Source of the DNA: UBA3305 sp002373555 | GTDB lineage: Bacteria > Bacillota > Clostridia > Lachnospirales > Lachnospiraceae | Length of the DNA stretch: 63,124 bases | Assembly: GCA_946612455.1 (NCBI GenBank) | Contig: CAMOER010000014.1 | Span: forward strand, 1-63,124 | Reading direction: 5' to 3' | Part shown: positions 36,951 to 44,906 of the stretch, piece by piece | Layout: every line of letters starts with the position of its first letter | Position numbering within the stretch: position 1 is the stretch's first letter | Translations under genes and position numbers: made by a program | Notes under the pieces: generated by a model | What the model was told of the DNA's origin: nothing | Database searches by the model: none | What the model saw: the letters and a program-made list of their open reading frames with translations, nothing else

Positions 36951-37005
36951 AAAAGAAAAGGCAAAGACGCCTTCTGTAATCAATACAAAAGACGCCTTTG
37001 CCTTT
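36951..37005 (-). promoter_or_regulatory. pyrG leader terminator hairpin (shared with glnN)
   Basis: On the minus strand, the leader begins CATAAAGGCAAAGGCGTC. GGCAAAGGCGTC (37002-36991) pairs over 12 bp, with two G-U pairs, with GGCGTCTTTGCC (36971-36960). TTTTGTA/TACAGAA extends the stem by 7 bp around a 5-base loop, and TTTTCTTTT follows. The stem starts within a few bases of the predicted transcription start, leaving no room for an upstream antiterminator hairpin. Confidence 0.8.
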
Positions 37006-37014
37006 ATGCACCAG

Positions 37015-37043
37015 ATTATACACCCGCGGAAAAAGGGTGTCAA
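37015..37043 (-). promoter_or_regulatory. Predicted pyrG promoter
   Basis: Perfect consensus on the minus strand: TTGACA (37043-37038), 17-bp spacer, TATAAT (37020-37015). The block GCGGGTGTATAATC is identical in the glnN promoter. Confidence 0.85.
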
Positions 37044-37132
37044 GTTTTGCCTTCCCGGCTGCTCCGCCGGCTATTTCCTGTCCGTATTGCGATTTTTACC
37101 GGACTGTTATATCCCCTGTGTCCGCTTCGGAT

Positions 37133-37822
37133 CTATCTGTTCCACTGTACACAGTCTACTTTTCCGTTTCTCAGTTTCACCGTGATCGTATGGCCGCTCT
37201 TTTTGAAGATGCAGTCGGTCACAGCCGGATAAGGTTTTTTCTCTATGAATTTACATCCTGCCTTCAGAAGATACTTCTTTGCAGTCCCTGGTTTCATCCC
37301 AAGCGTAACGCCGTAGAGTGACAGGGTCCGGTCGTAATTGTTCTGCAGGACGGTGATCTTCTTCGTTGATTTATCGTAACGGAAGAACAGCGAATTGTCT
37401 TCGAACACATACAGATCGCTCGCTGCACGCTGTGCAAGCTTTGTTTTTTTCAGAAGCTTCGTGTATTTTTTATTCAGATATTTCGACATATCCACACGCT
37501 TCTTTACAGTAACCTGACAGGTGAGGTCATAACCGTATCCGGTCTTGCAGGTAATCACGGTCTTTCCCGCTTTCTTTGCCTTGATGACGCCGGATTTCGA
37601 GATCGTGGCGACCTTCTTGTTGCTGCTTTTCCATTTCTCCGGCTGGACTGTTCCGTTCCCGACGAACATATGGATCGTCTGCTTGTCACCGGGGCACAGG
37701 ATGATCTTTTCCTGGTCCAGTACGACGGCTCTGCCGATCGCCTGTGCTTTCATTCCGGGCAGAAGCAGTACGGCTGCAGCCAGCAGGAACAGCAGCACCA
37801 GATTTCTTCGCATCTTTTTCAT
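37133..37822 (-). CDS. Secreted protein with bacterial Ig-like (BIG2) domain
   Basis: A 229-residue exported protein. It has an N-terminal signal peptide (basic MKKMRRN, then a Leu/Ala-rich stretch ending near GMKAQA). A BIG2-like Ig domain follows, with the typical WKSSNKKVATISKSGVIKAK and AGKTVITCK. The C-terminal 100 residues are lysine-rich and not recognised. The ATG at 37822 has AAGGAGG upstream. It is the last gene of the group with the HAD, ParB/Srx-HAD and MATE-HATPase genes. Surface adhesion or wall association is inferred from the Ig domain only. Confidence 0.75.
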   Translation of the reverse strand: MKKMRRNLVLLFLLAAAVLLLPGMKAQAIGRAVVLDQEKIILCPGDKQTIHMFVGNGTVQPEKWKSSNKKVATISKSGVIKAKKAGKTVITCKTGYGYDLTCQVTVKKRVDMSKYLNKKYTKLLKKTKLAQRAASDLYVFEDNSLFFRYDKSTKKITVLQNNYDRTLSLYGVTLGMKPGTAKKYLLKAGCKFIEKKPYPAVTDCIFKKSGHTITVKLRNGKVDCVQWNR

Positions 37823-37899
37823 CGTTTTCCTCCTTAAAATATTTGTGATCAGAACCATTTCCCTGATTATCCCATAGAATGACAGATTCTGCAAAACTG

Positions 37900-38394
37900 T
37901 CAGCCCGGCAGCATCCTCCGGATCTCCTCCGCCCGTTCAATGATCTTCTCTTTCCACTGATCGTCCTCCGCTTCCAGCTGATAGACATTGAAGCCGTACT
38001 GCCGTCCCATCGTGCAGATGACCGCTTCATCATCAATATGCAGCGAGATCCTGTACCGGCCGGGCATCTTCTGCGGCAGGGTCTCCGAATGCCCCCGCTG
38101 AACTTCCCGCAGATGCCTGGTCCCGTTGACGATCCCGTCGAGCACGACGCCGTACAGACGGAACAGATGCCTGATATACCGCTCCGAACGGAAGGAAGAC
38201 GTGTAGATCCAGACTTCATAGCCCATTTTCCGCAGCGTCCGTATCAGTTCCGGCGTTCCGAGCCGCAGTCTTTCCGTGTAGATCCTGTTCAACGGAAAAG
38301 AAAGCGGCGGCTCTGTTTTATGGGTGGCCGGGGAAACGAACAGGACTTCATCCAGATCGAAGGAAACGCGCATCTTATCCTTCTGCTTTTCCAT
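37900..38394 (-). CDS. HAD-superfamily hydrolase-like protein
   Basis: A 164-residue protein with the haloacid-dehalogenase motifs in order: DxD in SFDLDEVLF (Asp13, Asp15), the Ser/Thr motif in EVWIYTSSF, and the acidic motif in HIDDEAVI. A phosphatase activity is expected; the substrate is unknown. It is a paralogue of the C-terminal half of the next gene upstream (ParB/Srx-HAD), sharing LDLDEV, the RLG.P.....L...GY.iW.Y core and a HID motif. Its start lies 20 bp inside that gene, so translation is coupled. GGGAGATGG precedes the ATG. Confidence 0.75.
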   Translation of the reverse strand: MEKQKDKMRVSFDLDEVLFVSPATHKTEPPLSFPLNRIYTERLRLGTPELIRTLRKMGYEVWIYTSSFRSERYIRHLFRLYGVVLDGIVNGTRHLREVQRGHSETLPQKMPGRYRISLHIDDEAVICTMGRQYGFNVYQLEAEDDQWKEKIIERAEEIRRMLPG

Positions 38395-39268
38395 GTTTTT
38401 CCATCTCCCTGAGGGACGCCAGGACAGCCCGCGGCCAGCCGTTCCCGTTTTCCGTCACCGGGTATTCTTCAAAATCCTTTGAATCGGCGAAGGTACGCAG
38501 GATCATGTCCCGGTCGATATGCAGCGTCTGCGTATAGCGGCTGGAAAACAGATTCTCCACCCGTTTCCTGGATTCCGTACTTTCCTTTGTTTTCCGTCCG
38601 GTTCCCGTGATAACGCCGTCCACCTTCACGGAATACCGCTGAAACAGATTCTGAACATCGTCCATGGAATAATAATTCGCCGAATAGACCCAGATATCAT
38701 AGCCCTTCCGGGACAGCAGATGGAGGATCTTCGGGATCCCGAGCCGGATCTTTTTACTGCTGCTCCGCCCGAAAACGCCGCCGCGCGGTTTCTCATACGG
38801 CTCATCGTCATGGCAGAAAACAACTTCATCCAGATCCAGGGTCGCGCGCCTGTCGTGCTTCGAATCGCGGATCATCTGTTCAATATCCGTCTCCTGCGTC
38901 AGATTGATGATCGAGACCGGCACCAGCTTCACGCCCAGGCTCCAGTAGGCCGCCCAACGGTGATGTCCGTTCAAGAGCATATAGCCGTCCGGATGCACTT
39001 TCTCGACCATCAGCGGCTCCTTTGCCAGATCCTCCGGTCTGTACATATCCCCGTATTGTTTGTACAGGGAAATATATTTGTTGATAATCCCCGGGTTCGG
39101 TCCGATCTCCGGAAAAGAAAATTCATCCTCGGGATTCGGATGGAGCCAGGCAACCGGCATCTTTTTCAACAGAAGCCGCTCCGCCAGCCCCGCCTTTACG
39201 GGAACCATGATGCCGCCGTATTTCTTCAGCTCTTCCTGCAGATGTTCTGAAAAACTTGATCTCGCCAT
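38375..39268 (-). CDS. ParB/sulfiredoxin-fold domain fused to HAD phosphatase domain
   Basis: A 297-residue two-domain protein. Residues about 30-130 look like a ParB/Srx-fold domain: substrate-loop sequence PEDLAKEPLMVEKV, then the phosphate/nucleotide motif NGHHRWAAYWSLG (residues 100-112). Residues about 140-290 form a HAD domain with TLDLDEVVF (Asp145, Asp147), WVYSANYY and HIDRDMI. ParB/Srx folds include CTPases, nucleases and serine kinases (SerK, SbnI), so a kinase/phosphatase pair in one chain is conceivable. The upstream gene ends 33 bp before the start, the downstream HAD gene overlaps it. Function is unknown. Confidence 0.7.
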   Translation of the reverse strand: MARSSFSEHLQEELKKYGGIMVPVKAGLAERLLLKKMPVAWLHPNPEDEFSFPEIGPNPGIINKYISLYKQYGDMYRPEDLAKEPLMVEKVHPDGYMLLNGHHRWAAYWSLGVKLVPVSIINLTQETDIEQMIRDSKHDRRATLDLDEVVFCHDDEPYEKPRGGVFGRSSSKKIRLGIPKILHLLSRKGYDIWVYSANYYSMDDVQNLFQRYSVKVDGVITGTGRKTKESTESRKRVENLFSSRYTQTLHIDRDMILRTFADSKDFEEYPVTENGNGWPRAVLASLREMEKHGKAEG

Positions 39269-39301
39269 TCTCTCCCGCCTTTCCGCTGGAACATGCTTTT
39301 G

Positions 39302-41059
39302 CTATAAAAGTATCGTCAGTACATTTAATCCCAGCACATTGCTGTAGGACATCTCCCTTGCGAAACGCGCCGTCATGCGAAGTCCGATATTATGCGTTAC
39401 ATCCTCGGGATCGATCAGCGCAAGCTTCTCTTTCGGATCGAACGCTCTGCAGTCATCCTTGATCCGGAGCAGCAGTCCGTCTGTCCGGTTCACGACACGG
39501 ACGTCTACCAGATGCTTTTTTCCATCCGGAAATCCGTGCTGTACAATATTCCCGGCCATTTCCTCCATGCACAATCCGGCATAGACCGCATGTTTCGGAT
39601 CGATGCCGATCCTGCGGCAGAAATCCATGACCAGCCGCGCCGTATCCGTGACTTCCTGTTCATTGTGGATGGAAATGGAAAGCCGCTGATCTTCGGCTAC
39701 GCCGAATGTATCCGGGATCGCAAGCAGTTCTTCAACGGAACGCGGGAACGTTCCATTGACAAGCCGGGCATGCATAAACGCCGCGATCAGCGTATAAATC
39801 CCGTTCAGCACATGCGCGATCCAGATGCCCGCTGCGCCCATAACGGGTGCCAGGACCAGCGAGGAAAGGACCGTACCGGCCAGGCCGTCCAGAACGGAAA
39901 GAATATGTACGATCTTCATACGGGATGCGCTCTGGAAGTAATTGACCATGATCACATTGATCGCCGTCAGCGGCATGCAGAACGGATAGATCCGGAACAG
40001 CAGGACCGTCAGCCGGTACACATTGGAGGCCGGATCGTCGAAAAAGATCCCCGTAATCGGTCCCGCCAGAACGAATACCAGCGCGGCAGCACCGCAGACC
40101 AGCGCGGTCCCCCGCAGCAGGGCCGTCCGCATCACAATGACCAGACTGGTCCTGTCCTCCTCGCCGATATAGATGCTGCACAGCAGTCTGGTCGCTGCGC
40201 CGAGTCCTGCTGAAGCGGCATACAGCAGCCCCCCGCATGTATTCAGCGCGGAAAGCGCGCTCACGCCGTCATTGCCCGCACAGCGCAGCAGCATCGTATT
40301 CAGCACGACACCGCGCACAGCCAGACAGAAAGTAACGATCGCCCCGGGGAAACCGATCTTTACGATGTCTTTCAAATCGCTCCATAAGATCCCCGCCCAC
40401 CGGAAAGAGATCACGGCCTTCCCGCCAAAATAATACGATCCCAGGACGAGCAGAACGGCCCAGTTGCTCAGCGATGTCGCCAGCCCGAGGCCAAGCATGC
40501 CCATATGCAGCACACAAACAAACAGATAATCCAGCCCGATATTGGCTGCCGCCATGACCGCTATACCGGCATACGTACGGTTCTGCTGCTGCTCAAGCTG
40601 CAGAAAGGCGGTCAGCTGCATCGACATGATCCACGGCAGGATGCCCGGGGCCATACCGACGATATACGCTGCCAGTCCCTGCATTGTTTCTCCGTCTGCG
40701 CCTAAAATTCCCCCGATCATACGCGGCGCCAGCACACTGACCGCGGTAAATACGGCCGACAGCAGGACCAGCACAGTCATATCCAGCGAGAACACGCTGC
40801 GTGTTCTGTCGATCTGATTTTTCCCCAGGAACTGACCGCACAGGATCTGCGATCCGCCAAGCAGGACCGCATTGATCGTTTCAATGATCTTGACCGCCGG
40901 CGCATACAATCCGATCATGGCCATGGCGATCGGACCGATATAATGGCCCGCCATAGCGCCGTCGATCAGAGAATTGATGCTGCCGATCGCCACAAGCAGG
41001 ATCTGTACCGGAAGCAGTTTAAAAAACAATCCGGAAATCATTTTCGTATCTGTTTTCAT
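39302..41059 (-). CDS. MATE-type transporter fused to a C-terminal HATPase (RsbW-like) domain
   Basis: A 585-residue protein. Residues 1 to about 450 form a MATE transporter with 12 hydrophobic segments. Residues about 475-585 form a cytoplasmic Bergerat-fold ATPase related to anti-sigma serine kinases: N-box EEMAGNIVQHGF, G1 box DDCRAFDP (the usual Gly is Cys) and NIGLRMTAR. No frameshift separates the two, and the HATPase has no start of its own, so this is a true fusion. The domain may bind ATP and a regulatory partner to gate transport. It is first in a tight group with the ParB/Srx-HAD genes and has a promoter 100 bp upstream. Confidence 0.85.
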   Translation of the reverse strand: MKTDTKMISGLFFKLLPVQILLVAIGSINSLIDGAMAGHYIGPIAMAMIGLYAPAVKIIETINAVLLGGSQILCGQFLGKNQIDRTRSVFSLDMTVLVLLSAVFTAVSVLAPRMIGGILGADGETMQGLAAYIVGMAPGILPWIMSMQLTAFLQLEQQQNRTYAGIAVMAAANIGLDYLFVCVLHMGMLGLGLATSLSNWAVLLVLGSYYFGGKAVISFRWAGILWSDLKDIVKIGFPGAIVTFCLAVRGVVLNTMLLRCAGNDGVSALSALNTCGGLLYAASAGLGAATRLLCSIYIGEEDRTSLVIVMRTALLRGTALVCGAAALVFVLAGPITGIFFDDPASNVYRLTVLLFRIYPFCMPLTAINVIMVNYFQSASRMKIVHILSVLDGLAGTVLSSLVLAPVMGAAGIWIAHVLNGIYTLIAAFMHARLVNGTFPRSVEELLAIPDTFGVAEDQRLSISIHNEQEVTDTARLVMDFCRRIGIDPKHAVYAGLCMEEMAGNIVQHGFPDGKKHLVDVRVVNRTDGLLLRIKDDCRAFDPKEKLALIDPEDVTHNIGLRMTARFAREMSYSNVLGLNVLTILL

Positions 41060-41168
41060 CGATCGCCTTTCTACCGTTTGAAAGCCGGTCCTGCTGTCTG
41101 ATTCACTTCGGCAGCAATATCGAAAATCTGCGAATCACACCGCACAAGCTGTCACATATTTAATTTTA

Positions 41169-41197
41169 ATTGTAACAGAAATCTGTATGTTATACAA
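41169..41197 (-). promoter_or_regulatory. Predicted promoter of the MATE-HATPase operon
   Basis: On the minus strand, TTGTAT (41197-41192), 17-bp spacer, TACAAT (41174-41169). The untranslated leader would be about 100 bases. Confidence 0.65.
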
Positions 41198-41221
41198 TTA
41201 CCGCCAGAAAAGTTGCTGCAT

Positions 41222-41266
41222 AAAAAGAAGGGGCTGCCGGGCCAGGTTCAGCGCGGCAACCCCTTC
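41222..41266 (-). terminator. Terminator of the glnN-asnB-glmS-guaA operon
   Basis: On the minus strand, AAGGGGTTGCCG and CGGCAGCCCCTT form an interrupted stem followed by CTTTTTA, about 70 bp past guaA. A second small hairpin with GATCGTTCCC repeats lies closer to the gene (41283-41316). Confidence 0.75.
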
Positions 41267-41338
41267 CGGACAGCCTGTGCACGATCGTTCCCCGGCCAAT
41301 GCCGGATCGTTCCCGTGCATCATCTTCTTATCGGTCTG

Positions 41339-42877
41339 CTACAGCCATTCCACCGTCGCCGGCGGCTTACTCGACACATCATACACCACTCTGGAAATGC
41401 CGGGCACCTCATTTGTGATCCGGCTGCTCGCGCGCTCCAGAACTTCATAAGGAAGCCGGCTCCATTCCGCGCTCATGAAATCGTCCGTATCCACGGCTCT
41501 CAGCACGACCGTATATCCGTAGGTCCGGAAATCGCCCATCACACCGACGCTGCGGGTGTCCGTCAGCACTGCGAAATACTGCGCCGGCCGTTTCTCCTGC
41601 GGAAGCTTATCCACTTCCTCCCGGAAGACCGCATCCGCATCCCGCAGGATTACAAGCTTCTCTTCCGTGATATCGCCGATCACGCGGACGCCCAGCCCCG
41701 GCCCCGGGAACGGCTGCCGCCACACCAGCTCATAAGGAAGTCCCAGCGCCATGCCGGCCTTCCTGACTTCGTCCTTGAACAGATCTTTTAACGGCTCCGC
41801 GATCTCATCAAAGGAAATCACATCCGGCAGCCCGCCGACATTGTGGTGGCTCTTGATGACGGCGGAATCGCCCTTCCCGCTCTCAATGATATCCGGATAG
41901 ATGGTTCCCTGGGCAAGCACATTAACATGGCCGATCTTTTTCGCTTCCTCTTCAAAGACGCGGATGAATTCCTCGCCGATGATCTTCCGCTTTGCCTCCG
42001 GATCGAGAACGCCGGAAAGTTTCGCCAGGAATCTGCCGCCCGCATTTACGCGGATCAGGTTCATGCCGAATCTTCCTTTAAATGTCTGCTCCACAAGATC
42101 GCCTTCACCCTTGCGCAGCAGACCGTGATCCACGAATACGCAGATCAGATCATCACCGATCGCCGCATGCAGCAGCGCTGCCGTGACCGACGAATCCACA
42201 CCGCCCGATAAAGCCAGCAGTACCTTCTTTCCGGCAAGTTCGCGGCGGTATTTCTCTATGATCTGCTGCGTATAGTCTTCAACGATATAATCCCCCGCGC
42301 AGCCGCAGATCTTATACAGGAAGTTTGAAAAGACCCTCTGCCCATACTCGCTATGCGTGACCTCAGGATGGAACTGGATGCCGTAGAGTTTCTTTTCCGC
42401 GTTGCACATGGCTGCCGTCGGACACTGATCCGTGACCGCTGTCACTCGGAAGCCCTCCTGAAGTTCACTGATAAAATCCTTGTGGCTCATCCAGCAGATG
42501 CTTTTTTCGGGAATGCCGCCGAACAGGGGATTCTCCGGCTCAGAAACGATCAGCTCCGTCCTTCCGTATTCTCCCGATTCTCCTGCATCGCAGACTGTGC
42601 CGCCCGCCATATACGCCATGAGCTGGCAGCCGTAGCAGATGCCGAGGATCGGAATGCCGGCGTTCAGGATCTCCGGATCATAGTGCGGAGAAGCGGGATT
42701 GTAAACGCTGTTCGGACCGCCGGTGAAAATGATGCCGACATAGCCGGTCTCTCTGATCTCCTGAAGTGTGATCTTGTTGTAAGGCCTGATCTCCGCATAG
42801 ACATGCAGATCACGCACGCGGCGGGCGATGAGCTGGTCATACTGGCCGCCGAAATCGAGGACGAGAATCTTTTCCAA
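41339..42877 (-). CDS. guaA: GMP synthase (glutamine-hydrolysing)
   Basis: Converts XMP to GMP using glutamine and ATP. It has 512 residues. The N-terminal class I amidotransferase has Cys in ILGICYGCQLMAYM and His/Glu in QFHPEVTHSEYG. The ATP-pyrophosphatase domain has the PP-loop ALSGGVDSSVTA, and the C-terminal dimerisation domain ends with PPATVEWL. The TTG at 42877 is the start, preceded by AAAGGA 9 bases upstream; the codon context fits the usual MEKILVLDFGGQY opening. It is the last gene of the glutamine operon. Confidence 0.96.
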   Translation of the reverse strand: MEKILVLDFGGQYDQLIARRVRDLHVYAEIRPYNKITLQEIRETGYVGIIFTGGPNSVYNPASPHYDPEILNAGIPILGICYGCQLMAYMAGGTVCDAGESGEYGRTELIVSEPENPLFGGIPEKSICWMSHKDFISELQEGFRVTAVTDQCPTAAMCNAEKKLYGIQFHPEVTHSEYGQRVFSNFLYKICGCAGDYIVEDYTQQIIEKYRRELAGKKVLLALSGGVDSSVTAALLHAAIGDDLICVFVDHGLLRKGEGDLVEQTFKGRFGMNLIRVNAGGRFLAKLSGVLDPEAKRKIIGEEFIRVFEEEAKKIGHVNVLAQGTIYPDIIESGKGDSAVIKSHHNVGGLPDVISFDEIAEPLKDLFKDEVRKAGMALGLPYELVWRQPFPGPGLGVRVIGDITEEKLVILRDADAVFREEVDKLPQEKRPAQYFAVLTDTRSVGVMGDFRTYGYTVVLRAVDTDDFMSAEWSRLPYEVLERASSRITNEVPGISRVVYDVSSKPPATVEWL

Positions 42878-43062
42878 TGGTTTGTTCCTTTCTTTCACTT
42901 TCTCAAAACCGGTTCGATCTCTCTGCGAGCCGGTTCGAACGTTTCTTCGAAACGTTCTCAACGCGGCTGTCGCCGCATGAATCCGCTGGCTGCCAGTCTG
43001 CCGTGAGCTCCGCCCCCGCATCCTGACATCCAACGTCTTCGCCCGGCTCATAGCTTGCGCGA
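42878..43062 (-). promoter_or_regulatory. Structured glmS-guaA spacer
   Basis: A 185-bp gap without a gene. It contains a perfect hairpin GAACGTTTC-TTC-GAAACGTTC (42937-42957). Next to it a second stem, AACCGG/CCGGTT, with GGTTCGA repeated, is followed on the guaA strand by TTTTG. These could form a weak terminator or a guaA-specific control element. No known purine riboswitch core was recognised. Confidence 0.5.
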
Positions 43063-44889
43063 TCATTCAACCGTTACCGACTTCGCCAGGTTCTTCGGCT
43101 TGTCGATATCGCATCCGTTTTCCCTTGCCACATAATACGCCAGCAGCTGCAGCGGCAGGATCTCGATCACCGCCGAGAAGATGGAATCCACTTTCGGGAT
43201 GAACAGCAGATCATCCGCCTCCGACAGGATCTTCTGGTTGTCCCGGAATGTCAGCGCGAGCACTTCTGCGCCCCTGGCCTTGACCTCGACAATATTGCTG
43301 AGCGTCTTTTCCATGATCTTCTGATTGCAGCAGAGCGCGATGACCGGCGTATGCTCCTCGATCAGCGCGATCGTTCCGTGCTTGAGCTCTCCGGCCGCGT
43401 AAGCTTCCGCATGCAGATAGGAGATCTCCTTCATCTTGAGCGCACCCTCCAGCGCGATGGCATAATCCGTATTTCTCCCGATGAAGAACAGCGCCTTGCT
43501 GCTGTGATATTTTTTCGCGAGGGCAGCTGCCAGCGGGTTCATGTCGATCGCCTGCTGGATATGTCTGGGGAGCCTCGCGATCATCATCATGTATTTATCA
43601 TATTCTTTTTTCGACACTCTGCCAAGCTTTTCTCCGAAAAAGACCGCCAGCATGTAAAGAACCGTCACCTGCGTGGTATATCCCTTCGTCGTGGCGACCG
43701 CGATCTCCGGCCCCGCCCAGGTATAGACGGTATGGTCGGCCAGCTTGGCCACCGTGCTGCCGACGACATTCACGATTGCGAGCACTCTCGCGCCTCTGGC
43801 GCGGCATTCCTTCATCGCGGCGATGGTATCCGCCGTCTCGCCGGACTGGGAGATCACGATCACCAGCGTATGCTCGTCAATCAGCGGATCGCTGTACCGG
43901 AGCTCACTCGCAAGCGCTGTTTCCACCGGGATCCCCGTCAGTTTTTCCAGCGCATATTTGCCGGCACAACCCGCATAATAGGCCGATCCGCAGGCCGTGA
44001 TCACGGTCTTCCGGATATCCGCAAGCTCCGCCGACGAGATATCGATCTCATCGAAAACGATCCTGCCTTCGCTGATCCTCGGTGCGATCGTCGCCTTCAC
44101 GGCGCCGGGCTGTTCCATGATCTCCTTGAGCATGAAATGATCAAATCCGCCTTTTTCCGCGGCCTGGACATCCCAGCTGATCCTAGTGCTCTCCTTCGAT
44201 ACGGTCCTTCCCGTACCGTCGAAGATTACGACGGAGTCCCCGGACAGCTCCGCGAAATCGCCGTCATCCATGTAGATGACATTTCTGGTGTTCGCGACGA
44301 GCGCGGTCACATCCGAGGCGAAATAATTTTCATCCAATCCGAGCCCGATGATCAGCGGACTGGCTTCTCTGGCGGCGTAGATCTTCTCCGGTTCATCCGA
44401 GCAGAGGACGCCCAGCGCGTAAGAGCCCTTCAGGCGGTTCACGACCTTAATGAGCGTCTTCCGCATATTGCCCCTGTAATACATTTCCAGCAGATGAACG
44501 ATCACTTCCGTATCCGTCTCGCTGTCGAAATGATAACCCTGTCCGATCAGTTCCTCCCGCAGCTGAATATAATTCTCGATGATGCCGTTGTGAACGATCG
44601 CGAACCTTCCGTCATTGGAAAGATGCGGATGGGCATTTTCCTCCGTGGGCGCTCCGTGTGTCGCCCACCGGGTGTGACCGATGCCGGTAAATCCGGGCAT
44701 GGATCTTCCTTCATCGGTACGTTCGCAGAGACTTGCGATCCGGCCGCTGACTTTGGTCACGCTGATCGTGCCGTCTTTCATGACGGCAAGACCGGCTGAA
44801 TCATAGCCTCTGTACTCCAGTTTCTTTAATCCGTCGAGCAGGACGGGCGCTGCATCGCGCAGTCCTGCGAAGCCAACGATTCCGCACAT
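43063..44889 (-). CDS. glmS: Glutamine-fructose-6-phosphate aminotransferase (isomerising)
   Basis: Makes glucosamine 6-phosphate from fructose 6-phosphate and glutamine for cell-wall synthesis. It has 608 residues. The N-terminal nucleophile is Cys2 of MCGIVGFAG, and two SIS domains follow (VIVISQSGETADT). The C terminus DKPKNLAKSVTVE is typical. The ATG at 44889 has GGGAGG 6 bases upstream. No glmS ribozyme is seen in the 17-bp gap to asnB; control is more likely from the operon leader before glnN. Confidence 0.96.
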   Translation of the reverse strand: MCGIVGFAGLRDAAPVLLDGLKKLEYRGYDSAGLAVMKDGTISVTKVSGRIASLCERTDEGRSMPGFTGIGHTRWATHGAPTEENAHPHLSNDGRFAIVHNGIIENYIQLREELIGQGYHFDSETDTEVIVHLLEMYYRGNMRKTLIKVVNRLKGSYALGVLCSDEPEKIYAAREASPLIIGLGLDENYFASDVTALVANTRNVIYMDDGDFAELSGDSVVIFDGTGRTVSKESTRISWDVQAAEKGGFDHFMLKEIMEQPGAVKATIAPRISEGRIVFDEIDISSAELADIRKTVITACGSAYYAGCAGKYALEKLTGIPVETALASELRYSDPLIDEHTLVIVISQSGETADTIAAMKECRARGARVLAIVNVVGSTVAKLADHTVYTWAGPEIAVATTKGYTTQVTVLYMLAVFFGEKLGRVSKKEYDKYMMMIARLPRHIQQAIDMNPLAAALAKKYHSSKALFFIGRNTDYAIALEGALKMKEISYLHAEAYAAGELKHGTIALIEEHTPVIALCCNQKIMEKTLSNIVEVKARGAEVLALTFRDNQKILSEADDLLFIPKVDSIFSAVIEILPLQLLAYYVARENGCDIDKPKNLAKSVTVE

Positions 44890-44906
44890 AATAACCTCCC
44901 GAAAAA

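Noticed and set aside
38375..39268. A chromosome partition ParB
   Set aside because: There is no ParA neighbour, helix-turn-helix or parS-like site; only the ParB/Srx fold motif is shared, joined to a HAD domain.
44890..44906. A glmS ribozyme before glmS
   Set aside because: Only 17 bp separate asnB and glmS and no ribozyme core is present.
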